Assembly: GCF_002906575.1 (NCBI RefSeq)
Contig: NZ_CP026309.1
Coordinates: 1,116,001-1,180,000 of the forward strand
DNA: 64,000 bases
Direction of reading: 5' to 3'
Source: Salinigranum rubrum
GTDB taxonomy: Archaea; Halobacteriota; Halobacteria; Halobacteriales; Haloferacaceae
Shown here piece after piece: positions 36,482 through 45,263 of this stretch. How positions within the stretch are numbered: position 1 is the stretch's first letter; each line of letters begins with the position of its first letter. The position numbers and the translations under genes were made by a program. The notes under the pieces were generated by a model. That model was given only the letters and a program-made list of their open reading frames with translations. It did no database searches and was not told the DNA's origin.

Positions 36482-36494
36482 ATTTGTACGTTTC
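36482..36494 (-). promoter_or_regulatory. Element shared with the paralogous minD-like promoter
   Basis: On the minus strand GAAACGTACAAAT, 23-35 bases before the start at 36459. It is nearly the same as the box before minD-like gene A. Confidence 0.4.
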
Positions 36495-36574
36495 TCTCCG
36501 GCTATCGAAACTGATAGTTCAGACGAGAGGAGAGTTCAGTGAGCGGACGTGTTGGGTAGCGGCTCGGCGGGCGC

Positions 36575-37324
36575 TTAGAGGTACGCCGCGTCCCAGCGGG
36601 TCGCCTTGCTCCGGTTGCCGCACTGGCCACACTCGAGCCGTTCCATCGTGTCCATCACGACGCCGACGTTCCCACAGGAGCAGGCCCAGCCGTAGCGTTC
36701 CTCGCGGTCGGTGTCTAAGTAGATCGCGTGGAAGACGCCGCCCGACCCGCGGACGGTCTCGTCGTACGCGACGTACACCGTCCGCCCGTTGACGGTCCGC
36801 TCTTCGAGATCAGCGTCGTACTCGCGCGGGTCGGGGAACTTCACGTACACCCGTTCGGCGAACTCCTTCCCGCCGATGTTGATGGGCCGTTCGCCCGCGG
36901 CGGTGAAGCCGTGGTCGTCGTAGAAGCCCGTCCCCATCTCGTTGGCGACGAGTACGGTCCCTTCGAGTCGCTCGACGCTCGCGCCGAGGAGCTCGGCTTC
37001 GAGCGCCTCCAGCAGGGCCGCGCCGATCCCCTGCCCGCGGTGGTCGGGGGCGACGTGGAGCCAGTCGATCTCGCCGATGACTTCCCGACGGGAGACGACG
37101 TAGCTCTGGACGAAGCCGACGATGTCGCCCTCGGCTACGGCGACGACGAAGTGCGTGTCTTTGTCGGCGAGGTCGTCGGCGAGGTCGTCGGCGCCGTACC
37201 AGCGTTCGACGACCGAGTCGATGAGGTCGGCTTCCAGCGCGTGCCCGTACGATTCCGCGAGCGATTCGCGTGCCACACGTCGAATCTCTGCAACGTCGTC
37301 GGGAGTTGCCTGACGGATGTCCAT
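36575..37324 (-). CDS. GNAT acetyltransferase with C-terminal zinc ribbon (DUF5816-like)
   Basis: A 249-residue two-domain protein. Residues 1-160 are a GNAT fold with 'IDWLHVAPDHRGQGIGAALLEALE' (the acetyl-CoA loop R/Q-x-x-G-x-G/A) and 'GFYDDHGF'. Residues about 165-249 carry 'YGWACSCGNVGVVMDTMERLECGQCGN' (landmarks), that is CxC and CxxC, and end 'RWDAAYL'; this matches what I know as DUF5816. The acceptor substrate is unknown. A second protein with the same two domains is encoded at 51796-52619. Confidence 0.85.
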   Translation of the reverse strand: MDIRQATPDDVAEIRRVARESLAESYGHALEADLIDSVVERWYGADDLADDLADKDTHFVVAVAEGDIVGFVQSYVVSRREVIGEIDWLHVAPDHRGQGIGAALLEALEAELLGASVERLEGTVLVANEMGTGFYDDHGFTAAGERPINIGGKEFAERVYVKFPDPREYDADLEERTVNGRTVYVAYDETVRGSGGVFHAIYLDTDREERYGWACSCGNVGVVMDTMERLECGQCGNRSKATRWDAAYL

Positions 37325-37445
37325 ATCTACTACTCTGTTCGATACGCCTTAACAATGTTACCCCGTCTCACGCACGGTTCTCGTCTCTCCCCGCGGCTCT
37401 CCCCCACCACGTGGATTGATTACGCCCGAGGGCGAGGTCACGGCC

Positions 37446-38132
37446 ATGGCCGAGACGACGGCGCTGTGTTTCGACATGTACGGGACGCTGTGTGACACGT
37501 CGAGCGTCACCCGACGGCTCGGGGAGGTACTCGACCTCTCCGGGGTCCTCACCGACGCCGTCGACGAGACGTGGCGGCGAAAACAGCTCCAGTACTCGTA
37601 TCAGGCGGCCCAGATGGACGCGTACGAGCCGTTCTGGGAGATTACGGGGAAGGCGCTCGACTACGCGCTCGCGGAGTACGACATCGAGCCGACGGACGGG
37701 GAGCGCCAGCGGGTCGTCGAGGCGTACGACCACCTCTCGCCGTACCCCGACGCCGCGGCGACGCTGGAGGAACTCGGCGACGCGGGGTACACGGTGACCG
37801 TCCTCTCGAACGGCAACCCGGCGATGCTCGAACGGCTGGCCGCGAACGCGGGGCTCGAACCCTACCTCGACGACATCATCAGCGCCGACGAGGTGAAGAC
37901 GTTCAAGCCCGACCCGGTGGTGTACGAGAACGCCGCGTCTCGCGTGGGTTCAGATATCGAAGCGTGCCGACTCGTCTCGGCGAACGCGTGGGACGCTGCC
38001 GGCGCGGGAAGCGCGGGGATGGGTGTCGCGTGGGTCAACCGCCGGCGTGACCCCCCGGAGGCCATCGGACCGACCCCCACGACCGTCGTCGACTCCCTCT
38101 CCCGGCTCCCTGACGTACTCGCAAGCGAGTGA
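37446..38132 (+). CDS. HAD-superfamily haloacid dehalogenase, type II
   Basis: A 228-residue hydrolase of the L-2-haloacid dehalogenase group. Motif I 'FDMYGTLCD' has the nucleophilic Asp; motif II is 'TVLSNGNPAML'; the conserved Lys is in 'EVKTFKPDP'; and motif III 'SANAWDAAGAGSAGMG' has the S-N-D arrangement of true haloacid dehalogenases rather than phosphatases. It releases halide from short 2-haloacids, or acts on a similar small acid. The ATG at 37446 starts 'MAETTALCFDMYGT'. It stands alone before the liv operon. Confidence 0.9.
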   Translation: MAETTALCFDMYGTLCDTSSVTRRLGEVLDLSGVLTDAVDETWRRKQLQYSYQAAQMDAYEPFWEITGKALDYALAEYDIEPTDGERQRVVEAYDHLSPYPDAAATLEELGDAGYTVTVLSNGNPAMLERLAANAGLEPYLDDIISADEVKTFKPDPVVYENAASRVGSDIEACRLVSANAWDAAGAGSAGMGVAWVNRRRDPPEAIGPTPTTVVDSLSRLPDVLASE

Positions 38133-38233
38133 ATCGTTCGCTCGAACCGGCCTCGTAGCGGCAAGAACATCTGATTGTCAGTTATACACATTAATATTTT
38201 TCGGCTGGAACACCTCGCTGTGTTTCCACAACA

Positions 38234-38240
38234 ATTATTA
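38234..38240 (+). promoter_or_regulatory. Promoter of the liv operon
   Basis: ATTATTA is centred about 26 bases before the livK ATG (38263) within an unusually AT-rich stretch, 38170-38245. A second AT-rich block (TTAATATTTTT at 38191-38201) lies further upstream and could hold a distal promoter or regulator site. Confidence 0.55.
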
Positions 38241-38262
38241 ACAAATCCTTCTGGGAGTAAGT

Positions 38263-39714
38263 ATGGCACGGGATAACACCTCGCCGAATCGCCGAGACGT
38301 CTTGAAAGCAGCTGGTGCCGCCGGTGTGGCCGGACTGGCCGGGCTGGCTGGCTGCAGTGGTGGCGGAAGCTCCGGTGGTGGCGGTGGAGACGGCGGTTCC
38401 GGCGGTGGCGGTGGGGACGGCGGCTCCGGTGATGGCGGTGGAGACGGCGGCTCCGGTGGTGGCGGTGGGGACGGCGGCTCCGGAGAGGACTATCCGGAAC
38501 TCGGGAACTATCCGGTCGAGGGCGACGAGGTCGTCTTCGGCTTCAACGTCCCGCAGTCGGGCTCGTACTCGCAGGAGGGTGCGGACGAACTGCGGGCGTA
38601 CAACCTGGCGGTCACACATCTGAACAACGGGGGGGGCTGGGTCGACGAGTGGGACGACCTCTCGGGCGACGGCGTCCTCGGAAAGACGGTCACCTCCGTG
38701 GAGGGCGACACGGCGACTGACCCCGACACGGCCCGACAGTCCGCCTCGCGGATGATCAGTCGTGACAACGCTATCATGGTGACCGGCGGCTCCTCGTCGG
38801 GCGTCGCCATCGCGGTGCAGAAGCTGTGTCAGGAAGAGCGGGTCATGTTCATGTGCTGTCTGACGCACTCGAACGACACCACGGGGCCGGAGTGTGTCCG
38901 CTACAGCTTCCGTGAGATGTTCAACGCCTACATGACGGGGCAGGCGCTCGCGCCCGTCCTCGCCGAGGAGTACGGCGAGAACCTCAGCTTCTACCAGCTG
39001 TACGCCGACTACTCGTGGGGACAGACCCAGCAGGAGTCGATGAACCAGTTCTTCACCGAGGTCGGTGGCTGGGAACAGATCGAATCCGTCCCGACGCCGC
39101 TCGGGACCTCCGACTACTCGTCGTACCTCTCGGACGTTCCGAGCGACGCGGACGTGCTCGTCCTGAACCACTACGGGCTGGACGCGGCGAACTCCCTCCC
39201 GCAGGCCATCAACCAGGGCCTCGCCGAGGACATGGAGATCGTCGTCCCGCTGTACAACCGCCTGATGGCCGAGGCCGCGAGCGACTCCATCGAGGGCATC
39301 TTCGGGACCGCCGACTGGTCGTGGCAGCTCGAAGACAGCGCCTCCCAGACGTTCACCGAGGCGTTCCAGAGCGAGTACGACAAGGTGCCGTCGTACGCCG
39401 CCCGGCTGGCGTACACTCAGACGATGCAGTACGCCGCGGCCTGCGAGCGCGCGGGGACGTTCTACCCGCCCGAGGTCATCCGCGCCATGGAGGACTACGA
39501 CTTCAGCGGCGCCGGCCTCGGCGAGGAGACGATGCGCGGCTGCGACCACCAGGCACAGCGCGACGTGCTGGTCATGCGCGGGCTCGCGCCGGGCGACCAG
39601 ACCGAGAGCCGCCTGCTCGAAATCGTCAACCAGACCGGTCGGGACCAGCTCGGCTACGCCTGTGACGCGGGTCCGGCGGCCGAGTGTGAACTCGGCGAGT
39701 ACGGCGACGAGTAA
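38263..39714 (+). CDS. livK: ABC transporter substrate-binding lipoprotein, branched-chain amino acid type
   Basis: A 483-residue exported binding protein. The N-terminus has a Tat signal ('NRRDVLKAAGAAGVAG') with lipobox 'LAGC'. Then come a Gly/Asp/Ser linker of four 9-residue repeats (about residues 38-73) and a type I periplasmic-binding fold ('VVFGFNVPQSGSYSQEGADELRAYNLAV' landmarks; 'SWGQTQQESMNQFF'). It catches solutes outside the cell and passes them to LivHM. The ligand may be branched-chain amino acids, urea or amides, which sequence alone cannot settle. It is first in a six-gene run. Confidence 0.9.
   Translation: MARDNTSPNRRDVLKAAGAAGVAGLAGLAGCSGGGSSGGGGGDGGSGGGGGDGGSGDGGGDGGSGGGGGDGGSGEDYPELGNYPVEGDEVVFGFNVPQSGSYSQEGADELRAYNLAVTHLNNGGGWVDEWDDLSGDGVLGKTVTSVEGDTATDPDTARQSASRMISRDNAIMVTGGSSSGVAIAVQKLCQEERVMFMCCLTHSNDTTGPECVRYSFREMFNAYMTGQALAPVLAEEYGENLSFYQLYADYSWGQTQQESMNQFFTEVGGWEQIESVPTPLGTSDYSSYLSDVPSDADVLVLNHYGLDAANSLPQAINQGLAEDMEIVVPLYNRLMAEAASDSIEGIFGTADWSWQLEDSASQTFTEAFQSEYDKVPSYAARLAYTQTMQYAAACERAGTFYPPEVIRAMEDYDFSGAGLGEETMRGCDHQAQRDVLVMRGLAPGDQTESRLLEIVNQTGRDQLGYACDAGPAAECELGEYGDE
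38374..38481 (+). repeat. Four 27-bp coding repeats in the livK linker
   Basis: Four head-to-tail 27-base units (38374-38400, 38401-38427, 38428-38454, 38455-38481), differing at only a few bases, encode GGGGGDGGS-like linker units. They lengthen the tether between lipid anchor and binding domain. Such repeats can change copy number by slippage. Confidence 0.85.
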
Positions 39715-39822
39715 CCCATCCCCCGACTTCCTTCGTCGTCCCACAGACGGAGCGTGCACGTCAATGTCAACACCGACAAATACTAACGAGTACCATAGAA
39801 ACGGAAATCCGTACGAACAATC

Positions 39823-40776
39823 ATGAGTCTCCTGTCGCAAGCAGTAACGATACTCCTCAACGGACTCCAGCAGGGCGCGATATTCGCGTTGCTGGGGATC
39901 GGACTGACTATTATCCTGGGCACGATGCGGTTCCTCAACCTCGCTCACGGGGCGCTCTACCTCGTCGGGGCGTACATCGGAATGTTCGTCGTCCGGGAGA
40001 CGACACTCACCAACGGGGTGTTGCAAAGCATCGGTATCACGAACTACGGTGTGGGGCTGGGCTTTCTCGCGGCGCTCATCCTCGTCCCGATCATCGGCGT
40101 GGCCGTCGGCGCGTTCATGGAGCGGTTCGTCGCGGAACCGTTCTACGACCGCCCCGAGACCGATCAGTTGCTCGTGACGTTCGGGCTCGCGCTCGTGGTC
40201 GAAGAGCTCATCAAACAGGTCGTCGGCGGGAACACCTTCCAGCCCATCCCGCCCCAGACCATCTTCGGCATCCAGATGTCGGGCCCGGTGACCCTCCCCA
40301 TCGTCGGCGGCTTCCCCCGGTGGCGGCTCTACCTCGTGCTCCTGGCCGGCATCGTGATCGTCCTGACGTTCCTCATCATCGAGCGGACGGACTTCGGGCT
40401 GGTCGTGCAGGCGGGGACGCGTGACTCCGAGATGGTCCGACTCCTCGGCATCCCGATCAACCGGTCGTACACGCTCGTGTTCGCGGTCGGGGCCTCGCTG
40501 GCGGCCTTCGCCGGCCTGGTCGGCGCGTCCATCCAGACTATCAGCCCACAGATCGGGACCCAACAGGCGCTCATCCCGGCCTTCCTCACCATCGTCGTCG
40601 GCGGGGCGGGGTCGGTCGTCGGCGCCATCGCGGGCGGGATGGTGCTCGGCCTCATCGTCGCCGCGTTCCAGCAGACGTTCTCGCAGTGGGCGTTCATCAT
40701 GATGTACCTCTTCGTCGCGCTCGTCCTGGTGTTCAAGCCCGAGGGCCTCTTCGGCGGCGTGGAGGTGGGTGAATGA
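39823..40776 (+). CDS. livH: ABC transporter permease LivH
   Basis: A 317-residue integral membrane permease with eight predicted helices. 'GLQQGAIFALLGIGLTIILGTMRFLNLAHGALY' landmarks and the cytoplasmic loop 'LIIERTDFGLVVQAGTRDSEMVRLLGIPINR' (the EAA-like site that touches the ATPases) are typical LivH. The ATG at 39823 is 108 bases after livK, in a gap with a possible second promoter (AAATACTAAC about 39777-39786). Its last codons overlap the livM start by four bases. Confidence 0.95.
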   Translation: MSLLSQAVTILLNGLQQGAIFALLGIGLTIILGTMRFLNLAHGALYLVGAYIGMFVVRETTLTNGVLQSIGITNYGVGLGFLAALILVPIIGVAVGAFMERFVAEPFYDRPETDQLLVTFGLALVVEELIKQVVGGNTFQPIPPQTIFGIQMSGPVTLPIVGGFPRWRLYLVLLAGIVIVLTFLIIERTDFGLVVQAGTRDSEMVRLLGIPINRSYTLVFAVGASLAAFAGLVGASIQTISPQIGTQQALIPAFLTIVVGGAGSVVGAIAGGMVLGLIVAAFQQTFSQWAFIMMYLFVALVLVFKPEGLFGGVEVGE

Positions 40777-41939
40777 GCCGCGAGACCGACCCCGAGAGCG
40801 ACGGCGGAGCGGTCGTCGACGAGACGACCGACTCTCGCTCCGAGGACGGCTTCCTCGAGCGGATGTCCGAGAGCGACACGATGTCGCTCGTCGGTTTCGC
40901 CGCGATGATTCTCGTCTTCCCGCTCCTCTTGGTGAACGGCCTCGGCATCGTCGGCGACATCATCGACCTGCGCATCGGTGGGTACGTCGGCTTACCGGAC
41001 CTGGTTCTCATCTTCGGCATCGCGGTCATCGGCTTCAACCTCCTCTTGGGCTACACCGAACTGCTGTCGTTCGGCCACGCCGCGTTCTTCGGGTCGGCCG
41101 CCTACGCCGCGGCGCTGTTCAGCGGCGTCGTCGACAGCCCCATCCTGATGGTCGGCGTCGGCACGCTCGTCGCCATCGTCATCGCCTGGCCCATCGGCTT
41201 CGTCTCTATCCGCCGCAGCGGGGTGTACTTCGCCGTCCTCACCCTGACGTTCGGGCAGATGCTGTACTTCTACGCGCTCGGGCCCGGGTCGTGGCTCACC
41301 AACGGCGACAACGGCTACTCCGACATCTCGGTCGGACACCTGCTGACGGTGTTCGAACTGGACGAGGCTATCGTCGGCCTCGACCTGTTCGAGGCGTACA
41401 CGTGGCAGTACGTGTTCGTCGCGCTCTGTGCGATATTCGCGCTCTGGTTCGGGTACCGCATCATCAACTCGCCGTACGGTCTCATCTTCAAGGCGCTCGG
41501 CGAGAACGAGGAGCGCGTCTCGTTCGTCGGGCTCAACGTCTTCCGGTACAAGCACATGGCCTTCATCATCTCCGCGGGCTACGCCGGCGCCGCGGGCGCG
41601 CTGTTCGTCATCCACGAGACGTACATCCACCCGACGACCGGCCTCTTCTGGATCACCTCCGGGGACTTCGTCATCATGACCGTTCTCGGTGGCACGGGCT
41701 CGCTCATCGGGCCGGTGTTCGGGGCACTCATCTTCGAGTACGTCTCGAACGTCATCTCGGGCGTATCGTTGCCCGTCATCGGCTCCATCGGCTCGCTGTG
41801 GCGTATCGTCCTCGGCGCGGTGTTCGTCGCCGTCGTCTGGGTGTTCCCGCAGGGCGTCTGGGGCGCCATCTGGGACGGCATCCGGTGGGTGACGAACCTC
41901 GGCGGCGGCGGCAGCAGCAGCGGGGGTGAGGACCGATGA
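40773..41939 (+). CDS. livM: ABC transporter permease LivM
   Basis: A 388-residue permease, partner of LivH. After an acidic N-terminus of about 40 residues come eight to ten helices, with 'VIGFNLLLGYTELLSFGHAAFFG' and the coupling loop 'INSPYGLIFKALGENEERVSFVGLNVFRYKH' (landmarks). The end has a Gly/Ser-rich tail ('LGGGGSSSGGEDR'). It overlaps livH (ATGA at 40773) and livG (ATGA at 41936), so the subunits are translated in balance. Confidence 0.95.
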   Translation: MSRETDPESDGGAVVDETTDSRSEDGFLERMSESDTMSLVGFAAMILVFPLLLVNGLGIVGDIIDLRIGGYVGLPDLVLIFGIAVIGFNLLLGYTELLSFGHAAFFGSAAYAAALFSGVVDSPILMVGVGTLVAIVIAWPIGFVSIRRSGVYFAVLTLTFGQMLYFYALGPGSWLTNGDNGYSDISVGHLLTVFELDEAIVGLDLFEAYTWQYVFVALCAIFALWFGYRIINSPYGLIFKALGENEERVSFVGLNVFRYKHMAFIISAGYAGAAGALFVIHETYIHPTTGLFWITSGDFVIMTVLGGTGSLIGPVFGALIFEYVSNVISGVSLPVIGSIGSLWRIVLGAVFVAVVWVFPQGVWGAIWDGIRWVTNLGGGGSSSGGEDR

Positions 41940-42694
41940 GCCTCCTCGAAACCCGGGACCTCCGGAAGCAGTTCGGCGGCCTGACCGCCGTCGACGACGT
42001 CACCTTCCAGGTCGACCGCGGGGAGACGCGCGCCGTCATCGGCCCCAACGGAGCCGGCAAGTCGACGCTCATCAACTGCATCACGGGGATGCTCAAGCCG
42101 ACGGCGGGGTCGGTCCACTTCGACGACCAGGACATCACCGGGATGGAGCCCCACGTCGCGGTCCAGACGGGCATCTCGAAGTCGTTCCAGACGGCTTCGA
42201 TCTTCCCGAACATGACGGTCAAGGAGAACGTCGAGATCGCCGCACTGGCGGCCGAGCACGGCTCCTTCCAGCTCAACTTCTTCCGTGACCGGGGCTCGTT
42301 CGAGGGGGTCCACCGCATCTCCGAGCGGATGCTCGACGCGGTCGGTCTCCTCAAACACCGCGACCAGACCGCCGGAAGCCTCCCGTACGGGGACAAGCGC
42401 CGGCTCGAAATCGCCATCGCGCTCGCCTCGGAGCCCGAGATGCTGTTCATGGACGAACCGACCGCGGGGATGTCCCCCGAGGAGACCAACTCGACGGTCG
42501 ACCTCATCGAGGAACTCCAAGACGACCTCGGGCTCACGATTCTCATCGTCGAACACGACATGGAGATCATCTTCCGCATCGCGGACCGCATCCTCGTGTT
42601 GAACCGGGGACGAGTCATCGCCGACGGCACGCCCGAAGAGGTGCGTGACAACGAGGACGTCCAAGAGGCGTACCTGGGAGGTGTCGAACTGTGA
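41936..42694 (+). CDS. livG: ABC transporter ATP-binding protein LivG
   Basis: A 252-residue ATPase. Walker A is 'GPNGAGKSTLIN', Walker B is 'MLFMDEPTAGMSP', and the signature loop is the LivG-type 'GSLPYGDKRRLEIAIAL' instead of LSGGQ. 'IVEHDMEIIFRIADRILVLNRG' holds the switch histidine. The C-terminal extension 'EDVQEAYLGG' is standard for the family. It drives uptake with LivF. Four-base overlaps at both ends tie it to livM and livF. Confidence 0.96.
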   Translation: MSLLETRDLRKQFGGLTAVDDVTFQVDRGETRAVIGPNGAGKSTLINCITGMLKPTAGSVHFDDQDITGMEPHVAVQTGISKSFQTASIFPNMTVKENVEIAALAAEHGSFQLNFFRDRGSFEGVHRISERMLDAVGLLKHRDQTAGSLPYGDKRRLEIAIALASEPEMLFMDEPTAGMSPEETNSTVDLIEELQDDLGLTILIVEHDMEIIFRIADRILVLNRGRVIADGTPEEVRDNEDVQEAYLGGVEL

Positions 42695-43446
42695 GCGCCG
42701 ATGGGTCGCTCCTCCGCCTGGAGAACGTCGACTCGTACTACGGGCAGAGCCACATCCTCCGCGACATCTCGATGGAGGTCAACGAGGGCGAGATCTGTGC
42801 GCTCCTGGGACGTAACGGGGCGGGTAAGACCACCACGCTCCGCTCCATCGCCGGGGCGCGGCCCCCGGACATCCGGAGCGGTCGCGTCCTCTTCGAGGGG
42901 AAGGACGTCACCGGGGAGACGACGGAGAACATCTCCTCGGGCGGTATCGCGCTCGTCCCCGAGGAGCGACGCGTCTTCCCGAACCTCTCGGTCGAGGAGA
43001 ACCTCCACCTCCCGGACGTCGCGCGGAACTGGTCGAACACGTTCGGCCGGAACGTCCAGATATCCGAGAGCGGCCTGACGAACGAGGAGATTTACGAGGA
43101 CTTCCCCCGTCTCGACGAGCGCCGCACGCAGAAGGCGGGGACGCTCTCGGGCGGCGAGCAACAGATGCTCGCCATCGCGCGCGCGCTCAAGCAGGGCGCG
43201 GACCTCCTCATGCTCGACGAGCCCTACGAGGGGCTCGCCCCGCAGATCATCAAGAGCGTCGAGAACGCCATCGAGCGCATCCGCGACAGCGGAAAGACCA
43301 TCCTCCTCGTCGAGCAGAACGCCGTCGCCGCCATCAACATCGCCGACCGCGCGTACGTCATCGATCAGGGCCAGGTCGTCTTCGACGGGACCGCCGAGGA
43401 ACTCCGCGACGACGAGGAGACCCGACAGCGGTACCTGGGGGTGTGA
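42691..43446 (+). CDS. livF: ABC transporter ATP-binding protein LivF
   Basis: A 251-residue ATPase that starts with GTG at 42691 (overlapping the livG stop). Walker A is 'GRNGAGKTTTLR', the signature is 'LSGGEQQMLAIARAL', Walker B is 'LLMLDEPYEGLAP', and 'VEQNAVAAINIADRAYVIDQG' is the LivF-type switch region. It pairs with LivG. The thioredoxin-like gene that follows begins inside its stop codon. Confidence 0.96.
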   Translation: MSADGSLLRLENVDSYYGQSHILRDISMEVNEGEICALLGRNGAGKTTTLRSIAGARPPDIRSGRVLFEGKDVTGETTENISSGGIALVPEERRVFPNLSVEENLHLPDVARNWSNTFGRNVQISESGLTNEEIYEDFPRLDERRTQKAGTLSGGEQQMLAIARALKQGADLLMLDEPYEGLAPQIIKSVENAIERIRDSGKTILLVEQNAVAAINIADRAYVIDQGQVVFDGTAEELRDDEETRQRYLGV

Positions 43447-44288
43447 CGATGGGCGCACCGAACGCGAACGTCGACGTCGACCCCGAGGCCGCGCTCGACC
43501 GCCTCGTCGAGGAGGGCGTCGTCGAAGAGGCCGACGACGGGACGCTCACGACCACGGAGGCGTACGAGCAGACGCGCGTCGTCTACCACGACACCTACGG
43601 CACCGCGGACGAGCAGACGGTCGTGCGGGCGCTCTCGGAGATGTTCGACGTCGACCGCGAGACGGTCGCCGCGTACGTCGACGAACACGACGTGGGGCCC
43701 GAGGACCTCGTCGCATACCTGTCGCTGCAGTCGTTCCTCGACCCGGTGCCGAACCGAGGAACGCTCGCGGCGATGGCCGCCATCGCCGTCGAAATCGACC
43801 CGGGTTCGCCGGTCCCCGGCCAACTCGACGAACTCGACGACGAGAGCTACGAGGCGTTCCTGTCCGAGCACCCCGACGCCGTGTTGATGATCTGGAAGAC
43901 GGGCTGTCACCCCTGTGACGCGATGAAAGCGGACCTCGATGCGATCATCGAACGCGTCCCCGACGGCGTCGCGGTCGCCGGCCTCGACGGCGAGTCCGTT
44001 CCTTCGTTCCGACTCGCGTACGGCGTCGACTCCGCGCCGGCCGTCCTCGCGTTCAGGGAGGGCGAACTCGTCGAGTCGCTCACGGGTCAGCGGTCGCCCG
44101 TCGCACTCGAACGGTTCTTCTCGGTCGCGTACGGCGTCGACGACGTCGACCCCGTGAGCGCGGTCGAGGATGAACTCGACCTCGACGGCGACGCCCTCGC
44201 GCTCGGCGCGGACGCCGACGCCGGGGACGACGTCGGTGACGGAGACGACGTTAACGGACGCGACGGAGGCGACGCGGGCGGCGAGTAA
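43443..44288 (+). CDS. Thioredoxin-like protein coupled to the liv operon
   Basis: A 281-residue protein starting GTG at 43443, overlapping the livF stop (GTGA); the ATG at 43449 is an alternative. Residues about 1-120 are helical without a known motif ('LDRLVEEGVVEEADDG', 'YGTADEQTVVRALSEMFDVD'). Residues 135-235 form a thioredoxin-like domain with 'WKTGCHPCDAMKADLD' (CxxC) and the cis-proline in 'DSAPAVLAFREGELVES'. The last 50 residues are Asp/Gly-rich. No signal is seen, so it is cytosolic. Its coupling to a solute importer is unexplained. Confidence 0.82.
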   Translation: MTMGAPNANVDVDPEAALDRLVEEGVVEEADDGTLTTTEAYEQTRVVYHDTYGTADEQTVVRALSEMFDVDRETVAAYVDEHDVGPEDLVAYLSLQSFLDPVPNRGTLAAMAAIAVEIDPGSPVPGQLDELDDESYEAFLSEHPDAVLMIWKTGCHPCDAMKADLDAIIERVPDGVAVAGLDGESVPSFRLAYGVDSAPAVLAFREGELVESLTGQRSPVALERFFSVAYGVDDVDPVSAVEDELDLDGDALALGADADAGDDVGDGDDVNGRDGGDAGGE

Positions 44289-44387
44289 CGGACCTCTTCT
44301 CCTCCGTTTCTTCTCACCTCTCTTTGGCTCTTCGTCGGCGGTCGACGACACCGCACGTAGCGGCGGCTTCCGACGCGATTCGGCCGG

Positions 44388-44431
44388 AAACAGCCGAGAC
44401 CGGGTTCAGAAACAGTCGAGACCGGGTTCAG
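44388..44431. repeat. 22-bp tandem duplication at the end of the uspA-like gene
   Basis: Two 22-base copies (44388-44409 and 44410-44431) differing at one base. The second copy overlaps the stop codon of the minus-strand UspA gene; the first lies just downstream of it. It looks like a recent slippage duplication. Confidence 0.8.
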
Positions 44432-44829
44432 TTGCTCTCGGGCACGCCCGTGACCATCACGGGTCGGCCCGCGTTGAGGATGACCGTCTGGGTGACGCTC
44501 CCGAACAGGGCCTTCCCGGCCGGCGAGCGCTTGCGTCCGCCGATGACGATGAGGTCCGCGTCGGCCTCGTCGCCGGCGTCGACGATGGCCTCGGCGGGGT
44601 CGCCGCTCGATTCCGTGACCTCGTACTCGATGCCCGCCTCGTCGAGGACGTCGCCGGCCGCTCGAACGGGGGCCAACTGCGTCGCCGAGGCACCACTGGG
44701 GTTGTCGGTGAAGCTGTGGATGAGCGTGACGCGCTTCTCCGACCCCTCGCCCGGCATCCCGGCCACCTCCTCGGCGCAGAGCTTCGCGTGCTCCTCGTCC
44801 TCGTCGATCCCGATAATGACGTGGTACAT
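44428..44829 (-). CDS. Universal stress protein (UspA family)
   Basis: A 133-residue protein with the Usp alpha/beta fold. It starts 'MYHVIIGIDEDEEHAKLCAEEV' (landmarks) and has the ATP-binding pattern G-x2-G-x9-G-S/T in 'VIGGRKRSPAGKALFGSVTQTVI'. Haloarchaea encode many such proteins, and the exact role of this one is unknown. The start is the ATG at 44829. It is not coupled to a transporter or kinase gene. Confidence 0.93.
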   Translation of the reverse strand: MYHVIIGIDEDEEHAKLCAEEVAGMPGEGSEKRVTLIHSFTDNPSGASATQLAPVRAAGDVLDEAGIEYEVTESSGDPAEAIVDAGDEADADLIVIGGRKRSPAGKALFGSVTQTVILNAGRPVMVTGVPESN

Positions 44830-44855
44830 GCGTTCACACCTCCGACGGCGGCGGC

Positions 44856-45263
44856 TTAGTCCTTTGGGGAATCGGTCGACAGCCCCGTTTCGCCGTCGTT
44901 CGCCTCCTCGCCCGTCCCGCCGTCCCGGTTGTCCGTCTCGATGTCGTCCCGGTCGTCCGACTCGATGTCGTCCCGACCCACCGCGTCGACGTCGTCGACG
45001 AACGTCGAGACGGCGACGACGAAAAGCAGCGGGACGCCGAGGACGACGGCGGTGGTCACGCCGCCGTAGAGCCCGAACCCGAGCGCCGTGGGTGGGAGTT
45101 CGAAGAGGAAGAAGAGCGCCGGCGGCGCGGGGTCGTCGACGGCGACGGTGAACAGCACGCCCATGAGCGCCGCTATCCCCACGAGGAGGCAGTAGAGGAC
45201 GACGACGAACCGTCGGCCGCCGAACCCGCGGCCGCCGTCGGCAGTCGACTCGGCGGTCGTCAC
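44856..45263 (-). CDS. Hypothetical two-helix membrane protein with acidic tail
   Basis: A 135-residue protein, GTG start at 45263. Two hydrophobic helices (about residues 17-42 and 60-88) are joined by 'DPAPPALFFLFELPPTALGFG', and the last 45 residues are Asp/Glu/Asn-rich with a repeated 'DDRDDIE'. It resembles small haloarchaeal membrane proteins found near oxidase genes (DUF7520-like, from memory). Direct repeats in the DNA of the tail (about 44930-44980) underlie the DDIE repeats. Confidence 0.6.
   Translation of the reverse strand: MTTAESTADGGRGFGGRRFVVVLYCLLVGIAALMGVLFTVAVDDPAPPALFFLFELPPTALGFGLYGGVTTAVVLGVPLLFVVAVSTFVDDVDAVGRDDIESDDRDDIETDNRDGGTGEEANDGETGLSTDSPKD

Noticed and set aside
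38374-38481. CRISPR-like repeat array
   Set aside because: The units are head-to-tail without unique spacers and are coding for a glycine linker. No cas gene or other array is visible.
38191-40563. Minus-strand frame of about 790 codons opposite livK and livH
   Set aside because: The opposite strand encodes clear transporter proteins; the frame is a GC-driven shadow with RDE-rich low-complexity sequence.
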